Positions 1 through 8,687 are shown, counted from the stretch's first letter. The stretch is DNA of 64,000 nt from Nonomuraea coxensis DSM 45129 (GCF_019397265.1 NZ_CP068985.1:5188501-5252500), one strand, 5' to 3'. Numbers and translations: made by a program. The notes: generated by a model not told the origin, from the letters alone.

Positions 1-67
1 AGCCGATCGGGAACGTCAGGTGAGAAACAAGCTTTTTTCCGCCGGGAATCACGTCGGGAGGGCACCC

Positions 68-1054
68 ATGAACGGTCTTTTCCACGCCGTCGCGATCGTG
101 TTGTTCGCGCTCGTCGCGTTCATCGCCATCCGTACACGGGTGGCGTTGTTCCTCGCCCGTTGCGCGCGGGTGCGGGCCGGCGCGCAGCCGCTCGGCGTGT
201 ACGAGGCGGCGTACCTGGCGGGCGGCCCCCGGCGGGTGGCCGACACGGCGCTGGTCTCGCTCGTCGAGCAGGGCGGCGTGCGGGTGTCCGGCGAGGGGGT
301 GGTCACGCCGGTCCACGGGTTCCGGCCGAGCAAGGGCAGGCCCGTCGAGCGGGTGGTGTTCAGGCACGCGGGAGCGGCTCCCGGCGGGCTGACGGCGGCG
401 CAGGTGCGGCACGCCGTGGCGGCCGACCACGTGATGGCGCGGCTGGCCGCGCCGCTGTGGCGGCAGGGGCTGATCGCGGCCCCCGCCGTGCGGGCGCGGG
501 CCTGGCGCTGGACGTTCTGGCTCCAGGTCCTCGCCGTGACGGCGTCCGTGGTGGGCGTCGCCGGGGCGCTGGCGCGGGCGCCGGTGGTGGCGGTGCTCGT
601 CGCGGGGACGACGGCGGCGCTGGCCTTCGGCTGCTTCGCCTGGCTGCGCCGGGTCATGGCGGACCCGGTCACCCGGGCGGGGCGGGCGGCGCTGGCGGCG
701 GCCGGCGTCCCCGTGCCGGCGGACGTGCGGTGGCCGGGGTTCGACGACGTGCGCGCGGTGGCGCTGCACGGCACGGACCGGCTGCCGGACCGGCGGCTGG
801 CCGGCGCGCTGCGGAGGGACACCCGGGTCCGGCGCGGCAGGACCGCCGCCTGCTGCGCGCCCGGCCACGGCGGGTCGTACCCCATGGCGGGCAACGACGT
901 GCCGGCGGGGTTCCCTCCCCTGGGACCGGGCTCGCCCTACGACCCGGGCAGCGGCCCCGACGGCGGAGGTCACGGCGGGTGCGGGGGCGGCGGCGGGTGC
1001 GGGGGCGGCGGCGGGTGCGGGGGCGGAGGCGGGTGCGGGGGCGGAGGCACCTGA
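68..1054 (+). CDS. TIGR04222-type membrane protein with Gly/Cys-rich tail
   Basis: Predicted membrane protein of 328 residues resembling the actinobacterial TIGR04222 family, whose function is unknown. There is an N-terminal membrane segment (about residues 5-25), a soluble region with the family-like stretch around YEAAYLAGG, two adjacent membrane segments near residues 150-200, and a C-terminal tail made almost only of glycine with regularly spaced cysteines. ATG 68 was chosen because a GGGAGG-like ribosome site lies just upstream; the frame is open further 5' to position 20. The tail is encoded by an 18-bp tandem repeat. Family assignment is by pattern only. Confidence 0.7.
   Translation: MNGLFHAVAIVLFALVAFIAIRTRVALFLARCARVRAGAQPLGVYEAAYLAGGPRRVADTALVSLVEQGGVRVSGEGVVTPVHGFRPSKGRPVERVVFRHAGAAPGGLTAAQVRHAVAADHVMARLAAPLWRQGLIAAPAVRARAWRWTFWLQVLAVTASVVGVAGALARAPVVAVLVAGTTAALAFGCFAWLRRVMADPVTRAGRAALAAAGVPVPADVRWPGFDDVRAVALHGTDRLPDRRLAGALRRDTRVRRGRTAACCAPGHGGSYPMAGNDVPAGFPPLGPGSPYDPGSGPDGGGHGGCGGGGGCGGGGGCGGGGGCGGGGT
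968..1050 (+). repeat. 18-bp tandem repeat encoding Gly-Cys-Gly tail
   Basis: About four copies of an 18-bp unit (GGGTGCGGGGGCGGCGGC, the later copies with GGA for GGC) lie in frame at the end of the TIGR04222-like gene, each encoding GCGGGG. Copy number could vary by slippage. Confidence 0.8.
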
Positions 1055-1055
1055 C

Positions 1056-1071
1056 CCCGCGCCGGCGCGGG
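1056..1071. terminator. Palindrome between convergent genes
   Basis: A perfect 16-bp palindrome (CCCGCGCC/GGCGCGGG) in the 23-bp gap between two convergent genes; the wider sequence from TGAC to GTCA extends the pairing. Probably a bidirectional terminator; there is no U-tract, as is usual in actinomycetes. Confidence 0.5.
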
Positions 1072-1077
1072 CCGGTG

Positions 1078-1971
1078 TCAGCCGCGGCCGTAGCGGTCCT
1101 CGGCCCGCCAGAAGTACCAGAACCCGCCGGCCAGCGTGACCACCGCCCAGCACAGGCACGACAGCCACACCATCGGCGGGGGCGTGTGGCGGGCGAGGAG
1201 CAGGTCGCGCATGAACTCGATGAACGAGGCCGCCGGGTTCAGGTACATCGCCGTGGCCACCCACTCGGGCAGCCCGGCTGAGCCGACGACCTTGTCGTGG
1301 ATGGCGAAGAACACGCCGGAGGCGTACAGCCAGGTGCGCATGATGAACGGCAGGAGCTGGTTGAGGTCCCGCAGGGACGCACCGAGCCGGGCCATGACCA
1401 GCCCCGCCCCGATGTTGAACATGGTCTGCAGCAGCAGGACCACGGGGACCGCGAGCCAGTACCAGCTGATCGGCTCCCCGGTGAGGAGCACGATGACCAG
1501 CAGCACGCCCATGGAGACGGCGAGCTGCTGCAGCTCCTGGATCGTGTACGCCAGCGGCAGCGAGGCCCGGGGGAAGTGCAGCGCCCGGATGAGGGACAGG
1601 TTCCCTGAGATGGATTTCGCGCCCGCGGTGACCGTGCGCTGCGTGTAGGTGAACACGAACATTCCGGTCAGCAGGAACGCCGGATAATTGGGAATGTTCT
1701 TGCTGCCGCCGAGAATGAGGCCGAACATCACGTAATAAATGGCCGCGTTCAGCAACGGCGTGAGAACCTGCCACAACTGCCCCAGCGCCGATCCCGAGTA
1801 TTTCGAGACGTTGCGCGAGGTGGCGTAGGTCAGGATGAAGTGGCGCCGTTCCCAGAGCTGGCGCAGGTACGCGGGGAAGCGGGGGCGCGCGATGGCGGGG
1901 CGCAGCCCGTGCTTCCTGGCGAGCTCGGCGAGCGACCCGCTCTCGGGCGCGGTCTCTTCCAGTTGGCTCAT
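1078..1971 (-). CDS. ABC-2 type transporter permease (polysaccharide/teichoic acid export type)
   Basis: Integral membrane permease of 297 residues of the Wzm/TagG-like ABC-2 family, which exports polysaccharide or lipid-linked glycans with a separate ATPase. About six membrane helices are visible after a cytoplasmic N-terminal segment ending in a YLRQLWERRHF stretch typical of these permeases. ATG 1971 follows a GAGGTG ribosome site; a longer frame to 2007 has no better signal. The partner ATPase (Wzt/TagH-like) is not visible here, and the gene is followed by a convergent neighbour, so the ATPase may be encoded elsewhere. Substrate not determinable. Confidence 0.85.
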   Translation of the reverse strand: MSQLEETAPESGSLAELARKHGLRPAIARPRFPAYLRQLWERRHFILTYATSRNVSKYSGSALGQLWQVLTPLLNAAIYYVMFGLILGGSKNIPNYPAFLLTGMFVFTYTQRTVTAGAKSISGNLSLIRALHFPRASLPLAYTIQELQQLAVSMGVLLVIVLLTGEPISWYWLAVPVVLLLQTMFNIGAGLVMARLGASLRDLNQLLPFIMRTWLYASGVFFAIHDKVVGSAGLPEWVATAMYLNPAASFIEFMRDLLLARHTPPPMVWLSCLCWAVVTLAGGFWYFWRAEDRYGRG

Positions 1972-2064
1972 GGGCACCTCGGTCGCGACGTTCGGACAAC
2001 CGCGCATGCTAGCAAGCGACCTGCGGGTCCTCCCTGCTTATCGCAGGTGGACGGCGGCGCGGCG

Positions 2065-2919
2065 TCAGGGGACGGTCACGCCGGTGACGGCGAAACGCTC
2101 CACCTCGGCGACGTGGCCGCCGGTGGAGGCCACGACGGTCAAGGTCGTGCCCGGCGTCGTCTTCGGCCCCGGTCTGAAGGTGACCTCGGCCGACCAAGGG
2201 GACCGCTCGCCGCCCGCGCCCACGCAGCAGTGCTCGCCGAGGGCCTTGCCGCCGCCGGGGCGGCGCACATGGACGCGGATGCTCTCGTCCACGCCGGTGA
2301 TCCGGCCGCCGACCGTCATCGGGGAGCCGACGGAGGCGCCGTACTTGGGGGTGGTGAGGGAGAAGGTGGTGTCGTCGGTGCCGACGACCTCCCAGGGGGC
2401 GCCGTCGCCCTTCCCGTAGCGGACCAGGTGGACGACGGCGGCGACCAGCGGGCGGGGGCCCTCCTCAGCGGTCAGGCCGACGTGCACGCGGGCGTGGGCG
2501 CCGTCGAGACTCGTCCTGACCGCGCGGTCGATCTCGGTGAAGCCGAGGTGGTCGCGGGCGAAGCGGACCGCGGTCCTGGCCGGGTCGAGGTGCCAGGCGT
2601 CGCTGCCGTCCTCGCGGTGGCGGCTCCGCCACGCCTCCGCCTCGGCGGCGTCGGCGAACGGCCACAGCGGCTGGTAGCGCCCGGCCACGAGGTCACGGGC
2701 CCCAGGAGTCCCCGGCGGCGGGGAGGTCTCGGGGGGCGGGGTCGCGGAGGAAGGGGTCTCGGAGGGCGAGGTCTCGGATGGAGGGGCCTCGGAGGGAGGG
2801 GCGGTGGCAGGGGACGAGACGGCGGCGGGCGGGGTGCGGCCGGGCTCGCCCCCGCAGCCCGCCGCCGCGGCCCCCAGCGCGATCAGCAGGACCACGGCGC
2901 GCCCGGTACGTGCTGTCAT
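2065..2919 (-). CDS. Lipoprotein with Gmad2-like immunoglobulin domain
   Basis: Secreted lipoprotein of 284 residues. The N-terminal signal peptide ends in a lipobox (AAAAGC), followed by a Pro/Ser/Glu/Thr repeat linker (PPSE, SPSE, PSSA repeats, about residues 30-70). A C-terminal region from about residue 190, with the SPMTVGGRITGV and FRPGPKT stretches, resembles the Gmad2 immunoglobulin-like domain found in spore germination and cell-wall proteins. Located outside the membrane, attached to lipid. It lies upstream of the ABC permease on the same strand but with a gap of more than 90 bases, so co-transcription is uncertain. Confidence 0.75.
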   Translation of the reverse strand: MTARTGRAVVLLIALGAAAAGCGGEPGRTPPAAVSSPATAPPSEAPPSETSPSETPSSATPPPETSPPPGTPGARDLVAGRYQPLWPFADAAEAEAWRSRHREDGSDAWHLDPARTAVRFARDHLGFTEIDRAVRTSLDGAHARVHVGLTAEEGPRPLVAAVVHLVRYGKGDGAPWEVVGTDDTTFSLTTPKYGASVGSPMTVGGRITGVDESIRVHVRRPGGGKALGEHCCVGAGGERSPWSAEVTFRPGPKTTPGTTLTVVASTGGHVAEVERFAVTGVTVP

Positions 2920-3001
2920 GTCAAGCCTCCTGGGGGTGGGGGTTCACGCCTGCCGTCGGAGGTCCTACCCTGCCAGTGCGAACCCCCACCGCGCGGGGCC
3001 T

Positions 3002-3973
3002 TCAGGCCGAGTACGCCCCCGTCAGCCGCCGGCGGAACACCCAGTACGTCCACGCCTGGTAGCCCAGCACCACGGGCGTGAAGATCGCCGCCACCCAGGT
3101 CATCACGGTCAGCGTGTACGGCGAGGAGGCCGCGTTCGTCACGGTGAGGCTGTTGGCCGGGTCGAGGGCGGGCAGCACGTTCGGCCACATGCTGGTGAAC
3201 AGGGTGGCCACGAACGCGGCGATGGCCACGGCGCTGCCGGTGAAGGCCCACCCGTCGCGCCCGCGCAGCGTGGCGATGAGCGCGACGGCGAGCCCGATCG
3301 CGGCCACGGCGACCGCGACCCAGGACAGGACGCCGGCCCGCGCCATGAGGAGGAAGACGAGGACCACGGCGACGGTGATCGGCGCGATCGTCGCGGCGAT
3401 CCTGGCCGCGCCCTTGCGTAGCTCGCCGGTGGTGCGCAGGGCGAGGAAGACCGCGCCGTGCTGGGTGCAGAGCAGCAGCAGGGCCACGCCGCCGAGCAGC
3501 GCGAACGGGTTGAGCAGGGTGAACAGGGTGCCGGTGTACTCGTGGCCGGCGTCGAGCGGCACGCCCCGCACCATGTTGGCGAAGGCGACGCCCCACAGCA
3601 GGGCCGGGCCGAGCGAGCCCCAGAAGAAGGCGCGGTCCCAGCCCTTGGTGCTGTCGCTCTTCCCTCGGTACTCCAGGGCCACGCCGCGCACGATGAGGGC
3701 CAGCAGGATGAGGAACAGCGGCAGGTAGAAGCCGCTGAAGAGGGTGGCGTACCACTCGGGGAAGGCGGCGAAGGTGGCGCCGCCGGCGACGAGCAGCCAC
3801 ACCTCGTTGCCGTCCCAGACGGGGCCGATCGTCTTGACGATGGTGCGGCGCTCGCCGTCGCTGCCGCCGAGGAAGGGCAGCAGGATGCCGACGCCGAAGT
3901 CGAAGCCCTCCAGGACGAAGTAGCCGGTCCACAGCACGGCGATGAGCAAGAACCAGACGGTGGTGAGTTCCAT
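3002..3973 (-). CDS. cydB: Cytochrome bd ubiquinol/menaquinol oxidase subunit II
   Basis: Subunit II of the high-affinity bd-type terminal oxidase, which oxidises quinol and reduces oxygen to water without pumping protons. 323 residues, with the N-terminal family signature around YFVLEGFDFGVG and about eight membrane helices; slightly shorter than the usual 330-380. It starts 14 bases after the end of cydA, so the two are one operon. No cydDC assembly exporter lies nearby. The upstream promoter of the operon carries paired DosR-like boxes, which fits induction under low oxygen. Confidence 0.95.
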   Translation of the reverse strand: MELTTVWFLLIAVLWTGYFVLEGFDFGVGILLPFLGGSDGERRTIVKTIGPVWDGNEVWLLVAGGATFAAFPEWYATLFSGFYLPLFLILLALIVRGVALEYRGKSDSTKGWDRAFFWGSLGPALLWGVAFANMVRGVPLDAGHEYTGTLFTLLNPFALLGGVALLLLCTQHGAVFLALRTTGELRKGAARIAATIAPITVAVVLVFLLMARAGVLSWVAVAVAAIGLAVALIATLRGRDGWAFTGSAVAIAAFVATLFTSMWPNVLPALDPANSLTVTNAASSPYTLTVMTWVAAIFTPVVLGYQAWTYWVFRRRLTGAYSA

Positions 3974-3987
3974 GACCGGTTAGTTCC

Positions 3988-5361
3988 TTAGTAGGACAGG
4001 GCGGGCACGGGAGCTTCGGGTTCGAGCTCCTCCTGCGCGCCGCGCTTGATGAACTTGATCAGCAGCCGCACCTCGATGACCGCGAGGACCGCGTACACGA
4101 GGGTGAATCCGACCAGGGTGATCGCGACAGAGGGGACGTCGGCGCCGGGCGAGACGGCTGCGGCGGTGCGCATGAGGCCGAACACCGTCCACGGCTGGCG
4201 GCCCATCTCGGTGAAGATCCAGCCGAGCGAGTTGGCGACGAACGGCAGCCCGATGCCGAGCATGGCGAGGCGGTAGGCCCACTTGCCGGCGGGGAGCCGG
4301 CCGCGCCGGGTGAGCCAGAGCCCGGCGAGGGCCAGCAGCGCGGACAGCATGCCGAAGCCGATCATGAGCCGGAACGACCAGTACGCGAGGCCGACGACCG
4401 GCCGGTAGTCGCCGGGGCCGTAGATGGCCTGGTACCGCTCCTGGATGTCGTTGACGCCCTCGACCTTGCCGTCCAGGGTGTTGGTGGCGAGGAGGCTGAG
4501 GCCGTAGGGGATCTGCAGGTTGACGTGGTTGCGGCCGTTCTCGACGTCGCCGATCGCGAACAGCGAGAACCCGGCCGAGCTCTCGTCCTCCCACAGCGCC
4601 TCGGCGGCGGCCATCTTCATCGGCTGCTGCTCGGTCATGATCTGCGCCTGCCAGTGGCCGGACAGCGACACGCCGACCGCGGCGACCAGGCTGACGACCA
4701 TGGCGACCCGGGCCGCGGGGCGGAAGACGTCCACCTCGCGCCGGCGCATGAGGAACCAGGCGCTGACGCCGAGCACGAAGGCGCCCGCGACGAGGAAGCC
4801 GCCGGCGATGACGTGCGGGAAGGTGACGAGCGTCGTGGAGTTGGTGAGCACCGCCCAGATGTCGGTCAGCTCGGCGCGGCCGTTGTTGATGCGGTAGCCG
4901 ACCGGGTGCTGCATCCAGGAGTTGGCCGCGAGGATGAAGTACGCGGAGACGTTGGTGCCGATGGCGGCGAGCCAGATGGTGGCCAGGTGCACCTTCTTCG
5001 GCAGCTTGTCCCATCCGAAGATCCACAGGCCGAGGAACGTCGACTCCATGAAGAACGCGATCAGGCCCTCCATGGCGAGCGGGGCCCCGAAGACGTCCCC
5101 GACGAAGCGCGAGTAGTCGCTCCAGTTCATGCCGAACTGGAACTCCTGCACGATGCCGGTCACCACGCCCATCGCGAAGTTGATGAGGAACAGCCGGCCC
5201 CAGAACCGGGTCATGCGCAGGTACTCCTGCTTGCCGGTGCGGTACCAGGCGGTCTGGAACCCGGCCACGATCACCGACAGTCCGATGGTCAGCGGCACGA
5301 ACAGGAAGTGGTAGACGGTGGTGATCCCGAACTGCCATCGGGAGAGGTCGAGGACGTCCAT
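3988..5361 (-). CDS. cydA: Cytochrome bd ubiquinol/menaquinol oxidase subunit I
   Basis: Haem-bearing subunit I of bd oxidase, 457 residues, about nine membrane helices. Visible signatures include the N-terminal histidine region in VYHFLFVPLTIG, the quinol-site stretch QPMKMAAAEA, and the GRQPW motif near residue 360. The Q-loop is of the short type, as is usual for actinobacteria. First gene of a cydA-cydB operon. Two DosR-like boxes lie 38 to 73 bases upstream of the start, in the 92-base gap after the nitroreductase gene, so the operon probably has its own hypoxia-responsive promoter. Confidence 0.95.
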   Translation of the reverse strand: MDVLDLSRWQFGITTVYHFLFVPLTIGLSVIVAGFQTAWYRTGKQEYLRMTRFWGRLFLINFAMGVVTGIVQEFQFGMNWSDYSRFVGDVFGAPLAMEGLIAFFMESTFLGLWIFGWDKLPKKVHLATIWLAAIGTNVSAYFILAANSWMQHPVGYRINNGRAELTDIWAVLTNSTTLVTFPHVIAGGFLVAGAFVLGVSAWFLMRRREVDVFRPAARVAMVVSLVAAVGVSLSGHWQAQIMTEQQPMKMAAAEALWEDESSAGFSLFAIGDVENGRNHVNLQIPYGLSLLATNTLDGKVEGVNDIQERYQAIYGPGDYRPVVGLAYWSFRLMIGFGMLSALLALAGLWLTRRGRLPAGKWAYRLAMLGIGLPFVANSLGWIFTEMGRQPWTVFGLMRTAAAVSPGADVPSVAITLVGFTLVYAVLAVIEVRLLIKFIKRGAQEELEPEAPVPALSY

Positions 5362-5398
5362 GCAGATCAGCGTCCTGCAAGATCTCGGGCCTCACCTA

Positions 5399-5412
5399 GG
5401 GACAGGGGGCCC
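5399..5412. promoter_or_regulatory. DosR/DevR-like box 1 upstream of cydA
   Basis: GGGACAGGGGGCCC fits GGGNC-N4-GNCCC. Its centre is 22 bp from the second box at 5421-5434, two helical turns, placing both on one DNA face. Confidence 0.45.
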
Positions 5413-5420
5413 TGCGAGAC

Positions 5421-5434
5421 GGGACCTTGGTCCT
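5421..5434. promoter_or_regulatory. DosR/DevR-like box 2 upstream of cydA
   Basis: GGGACCTTGGTCCT is a near-perfect inverted repeat (GGAC-CTTG-GTCC core), matching the DosR-type pattern except for the last base. It lies 60-73 bases upstream of the cydA start. Confidence 0.5.
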
Positions 5435-5453
5435 CTCCCTCCGGGACCTCCGC

Positions 5454-6428
5454 CTACCTGAGCAGGTCGCTGACGGGGCGGCGGACCGTCTCGGCGTCGT
5501 CGAAGGTGATCCCGAGCCGCATGATCATCTGCGGGTACGCGCCGTCGCACAGCTCCTCGCGCAGGAACGCGCGCAGGTGCTCCATCTCCAGGACCTGGGT
5601 GTGGAAGGCCGCCGACACGCCGTACGCGCTGGCCCGCAGCAGCACGCGCTGCAGCGCCTGGCCGGCCTTCAGCCAGTCCTCCCTGGTGTCGGCCGCGGTG
5701 GTGAGCACCATCACGACGCCGGGCGAGGTCGAGCCGGCCTGGTCGGCGGGGCTGCCCCACTCGTGGCGCCAGGCGTAGTCGCGCTGCGCGAAGGCGGGCT
5801 CGGTGCGCGGCTCGTCGTGCGGATAGGCGCCGGCGGGCACGCCGTCCCTGCGGGAGCTGCCCGGCGGCCGGGCCCAGCGGACGACCTCCAGGTGGCGGCC
5901 CCGGTCCTCGCTCTGCGCGATCTGGGCGGCCTCGGTCAGCGCGGCGACCGCCACGACGGCCGGCGGGGCCAGGGCGAGCAGCCCGGCGCCCTCCTCCTCG
6001 GCGGTCCTGACCAGCGCCTGGACCAGCCGGTCCGGCACCGGCAGGGTGGTGAACCCGGACCGGTGCGTGCGCCGCCGCTCGATCTCCCCGGCCAGCACGC
6101 GCGTCTGCTCGTCGGGCTCGGTCTCGCCACCGGGCCGGACGAGGGCCAGCAGCGACGGGCGGTCGGGGTCGGGCAGGACGCGCACGACGGGCTCGAAGCC
6201 CGCGCGGCGGATCGCCGTGCGGAGGTTGAACAGCGCCGCGCCGCAGCTGATGAGCAGTTCCCTGCCGGCCGGGTCGCCGACGCGCAGCCGGCGCTCGGTG
6301 TCGGCGCGCAGCCCGATCTCGTCGCCGGACACGGCGAACGACCAGGGCTGCGTGTTGTGCACGGACGGGGCCCAGCGCGCGGCTTCCAGCGCGGCCTGGA
6401 CGGCGTCGCTCGCTGTACGGATGCTCAT
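5454..6428 (-). CDS. Acg-family nitroreductase-like flavin protein
   Basis: Cytoplasmic flavin-binding protein of 324 residues, close in length and layout to mycobacterial Acg (Rv2032) and Rv3131, members of the dormancy regulon. It has two tandem half nitroreductase folds: an N-terminal one with the APSVHNTQPW motif (about residue 20) and a C-terminal one with the GVSAAFHTQ stretch. Known Acg proteins hold FMN but lack classical nitroreductase activity, possibly storing flavin. The stretch RPPGSSRRDG near the middle is typical of the family. Divergent from the CBS gene cluster, with DosR-like boxes in the shared upstream region. Confidence 0.85.
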   Translation of the reverse strand: MSIRTASDAVQAALEAARWAPSVHNTQPWSFAVSGDEIGLRADTERRLRVGDPAGRELLISCGAALFNLRTAIRRAGFEPVVRVLPDPDRPSLLALVRPGGETEPDEQTRVLAGEIERRRTHRSGFTTLPVPDRLVQALVRTAEEEGAGLLALAPPAVVAVAALTEAAQIAQSEDRGRHLEVVRWARPPGSSRRDGVPAGAYPHDEPRTEPAFAQRDYAWRHEWGSPADQAGSTSPGVVMVLTTAADTREDWLKAGQALQRVLLRASAYGVSAAFHTQVLEMEHLRAFLREELCDGAYPQMIMRLGITFDDAETVRRPVSDLLR

Positions 6429-6485
6429 GTCTCCACCTCCAGCGGACGATACGACCAGCCCATCACGGGGAACGGTGGCCGATGA

Positions 6486-6499
6486 GGGCCGAAGGTCCC
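6486..6499. promoter_or_regulatory. DosR/DevR-like box in the acg/CBS divergent promoter
   Basis: GGGCCGAAGGTCCC fits GGGNC-N4-GNCCC and lies 58-71 bases upstream of the Acg-type gene. It is almost identical to the box at 10655-10668 (one base different), which argues against chance. Confidence 0.55.
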
Positions 6500-6569
6500 C
6501 TCCGGGTAGAGGCGTCGGGCCCCGTGGCGGCCCGGCCGGCGTGCGGCCTGACCAAGGACCGCCCCCTCG

Positions 6570-6583
6570 GGGACTTCCGTCCC
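6570..6583. promoter_or_regulatory. DosR/DevR-like box upstream of CBS operon
   Basis: GGGACTTCCGTCCC is the closest match in the window to the mycobacterial DosR consensus core (GGGACT-WW-AGTCCC). It lies 55-68 bases upstream of the first CBS gene. A weaker partner (CTGACCAAGGACCG, 6548-6561) sits exactly 22 bp upstream. Confidence 0.65.
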
Positions 6584-6637
6584 TACTGCCCAGGACGGCC
6601 GGGAGATGTCATGGAGGCGACCGCAAAGGAGGCAGGC

Positions 6638-7318
6638 ATGCGAATGACCGTAGCGGACGTCATGACCGGCGAGGTGGTCTCCGTCACCGAGGGGACACCG
6701 TTCAAGGACATCGCCCAGACCCTCATCGAGAACGGCATCAGCGCCGTCCCGGTCGTCGATGACGACCGCCACGTGGTCGGCGTGGTGTCCGAGGCCGACC
6801 TGCTGCGCAAGGAGGAGTTCCGCGAGGAGTTCTACCGCGAGGGCTACCGTCCCCCGCTGCGCGCCCGGCTGCGCCACCCCAAGGGCCGGCAGAAGGCCGA
6901 GGGCGACACGGCCGCGGAGCTGATGACCAGTCCCGCCGTCACCGTCACGGGCGAGGCCACGGCCGTCTCGGCCGCCCGGCTCATGGACGCCCACGACGTC
7001 AAGCGGCTGGCCGTGGTGGACCACGACGGCCGCCTGACCGGCATCGTCAGCCGGCGCGACCTGGTCAAGGTGTTCCTGCGCCCGGACGAGGAGATCGTCA
7101 AGGAGGTCCGCGACGAGATCCTGGACCAGGCGCTGTGGGTGGACACCGCGGGCGTCCACGTGGAGGTGCACCAGGGCGTCGTCACGCTCACCGGCTGGAT
7201 GGACCGCCGCACCGAGGCGGCCATCGCGGTGCGCATGACCAGCCGGGTCAACGGCGTGGTCGGCGTCGTCGACAAGCTGACCTGGAAGCAGGACGACACG
7301 AAGTGGGAGGCGCGGTAG
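6638..7318 (+). CDS. CBS domain pair plus BON domain protein (1 of 3)
   Basis: Cytoplasmic protein of 226 residues with CBS domain 1 (about residues 5-60, starting VADVMTGEVVSV), CBS domain 2 (about 95-148, ending GIVSRRDLVKVF) and a C-terminal BON domain (about 160-222, with GVVTLTGWMD). CBS pairs bind adenine nucleotides or S-adenosylmethionine; BON domains usually bind membranes or lipids. ATG 6638 has an AAGGAGG site 5 bases upstream, so the longer frame from 6482 is not used. It begins a three-gene operon and resembles mycobacterial Hrp1 (Rv2626c) in its CBS half. The DosR-like box upstream suggests hypoxic induction. Confidence 0.85.
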   Translation: MRMTVADVMTGEVVSVTEGTPFKDIAQTLIENGISAVPVVDDDRHVVGVVSEADLLRKEEFREEFYREGYRPPLRARLRHPKGRQKAEGDTAAELMTSPAVTVTGEATAVSAARLMDAHDVKRLAVVDHDGRLTGIVSRRDLVKVFLRPDEEIVKEVRDEILDQALWVDTAGVHVEVHQGVVTLTGWMDRRTEAAIAVRMTSRVNGVVGVVDKLTWKQDDTKWEAR

Positions 7319-7320
7319 CG

Positions 7321-7929
7321 ATGCTGGTGCGCGAGGTCATGAGCACCCCGGCGATCACGGTACGCCGCACCGACTCGGTGCGGCACGCCGTCCGGGTGCT
7401 CCACGGCAAGGACATCACGGCCGCCCCTGTCGTGGACGAGGACGGCCGCCTGGTGGGCGTCGTCAGCGAACTGGACCTCCTGCGCGGCGAGTTCGGACCC
7501 GACCCGCGCGCCACCGCGCGCCGCCTGCCCCTCCTCGAGGCGCCGCCGCCCCGCCAGGTGCACGAGGTCATGACCGCCGTCACCGGCGGCACGGTCGTCA
7601 CCGTCACCGAGACCACCGACGTCACCGCCGCGATCGAGCTCATGGTGGGCAGGCGGATCAAGAGCCTGCCCGTCCTGCGGGGCGAGGAGATCGTGGGCAT
7701 GGTCAGCCGCCGCGACCTGATGGCGATGCTGGCCCGCAGCGACGAGGAACTGCGCGCGGCGGTCGAGGCCGCGCTGCGCGAGCAGTACCCCTTGGGCCCG
7801 CACTGGACGGTCGCCGTGCACGACGGCGTCGCCGAACTGCGCGGCCCCCGCCACGAGCACGCGGACAAGGTCGCCGACGTGCTCGCCCGCACCGTCCCCG
7901 GCATCGTCCGGGTCAGGCATCCGAGGTGA
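7321..7929 (+). CDS. CBS domain pair protein (2 of 3)
   Basis: 202-residue CBS protein starting two bases after the previous stop, so translationally coupled. CBS 1 covers about residues 3-57 (VREVMSTPAITV) and CBS 2 about 75-130 (ending GMVSRRDLMAML). The C-terminal 65 residues look like a divergent BON domain. It is less similar to genes 1 and 3 than those are to each other, lacking their RPPLRAR linker. The three proteins may form mixed dimers that sense adenylate charge; this is inference. Confidence 0.8.
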   Translation: MLVREVMSTPAITVRRTDSVRHAVRVLHGKDITAAPVVDEDGRLVGVVSELDLLRGEFGPDPRATARRLPLLEAPPPRQVHEVMTAVTGGTVVTVTETTDVTAAIELMVGRRIKSLPVLRGEEIVGMVSRRDLMAMLARSDEELRAAVEAALREQYPLGPHWTVAVHDGVAELRGPRHEHADKVADVLARTVPGIVRVRHPR

Positions 7930-7934
7930 TCACC

Positions 7935-8618
7935 ATGAGAACGACCGTCCGGGACGTCATGACCACCCAGGTGGCCGCCGTCAACGAGAAGGCGTCCTTC
8001 CACGTCGTGGCCGAGCTGCTGATCAGGCACGGCGTGAGCGGCGTGCCCGTGCTCGACGACGACGGCCGCGTCAGGGGCGTCGTCTCCGAGGCCGACCTGC
8101 TGGCCAAGGAGGAGTTCAAGGAGCGCTACTACGGCGACGACTACCGGCCGCCGCTGCGCGCCCGCGTCCGCCACCACGCGGGCAGCGAGGGCAGCGGCCG
8201 CCGCAAGGCGCTCGGCGAGACCGCCGGCGAGCTGATGACCTCGCCCGCCCACGTCGTCACCCCCGAGACGCCCGTCGTCCAGGCCGCGCGGCTCATGGAC
8301 CGGCACGGCGTCAAGCGGCTGCCGGTCGTGGACGCCGGCGGGCGGCTGGCCGGCATCGTCAGCCGGCGCGACCTGATCAAGGTGTTCGTCCGCCCCGACC
8401 AGGAGATCAAGGCCCTGGTGGCGGCGGCCGTCCCGCCGGGGGTCGACGTGGAGGTGAGCGAGGGCGTGGTCACCCTCGCCGGCGCGGTCGACCGGCACAG
8501 CGAGGCGATGACGGCGGCGCGGGTGACCGGGAGCGTGGACGGCGTCGTGGCGGTGCGCGACGAGATGGGCTGGAAGCGCGACGACGTCGCCGACATCCCC
8601 ATGTGGGGCGGAGCCTGA
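7935..8618 (+). CDS. CBS domain pair plus BON domain protein (3 of 3)
   Basis: 227-residue protein with the same order as the first CBS gene: CBS 1 (about 8-60), linker containing YRPPLRARVRH, CBS 2 (about 98-150, GIVSRRDLIKVF) and BON (about 160-220, GVVTLAGAVD). The shared linker and motif spacing show it is a tandem duplicate of the first gene. ATG 7935 has a GAGGTGAT ribosome site; a GTG at 7926 overlapping the previous stop is the alternative start. Confidence 0.82.
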   Translation: MRTTVRDVMTTQVAAVNEKASFHVVAELLIRHGVSGVPVLDDDGRVRGVVSEADLLAKEEFKERYYGDDYRPPLRARVRHHAGSEGSGRRKALGETAGELMTSPAHVVTPETPVVQAARLMDRHGVKRLPVVDAGGRLAGIVSRRDLIKVFVRPDQEIKALVAAAVPPGVDVEVSEGVVTLAGAVDRHSEAMTAARVTGSVDGVVAVRDEMGWKRDDVADIPMWGGA

Positions 8619-8687
8619 CCTCCGCCCCCTTCCCCGGAATGATCTTGGCGCGGTAGCCTCGACGGCCCCCGCCGGGTCCCCGCGGCG

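Noticed and set aside
968..1050. Regular repeat that could suggest a CRISPR array
   Set aside because: Units are contiguous 18-bp tandem copies in a reading frame with no spacers.
160..1281. Long Arg/Gly-rich frame overlapping the first gene
   Set aside because: Shadow frame of GC-rich DNA; composition dominated by Arg, Gly and Ala with no domain, while the other frame has a membrane protein and ribosome site.
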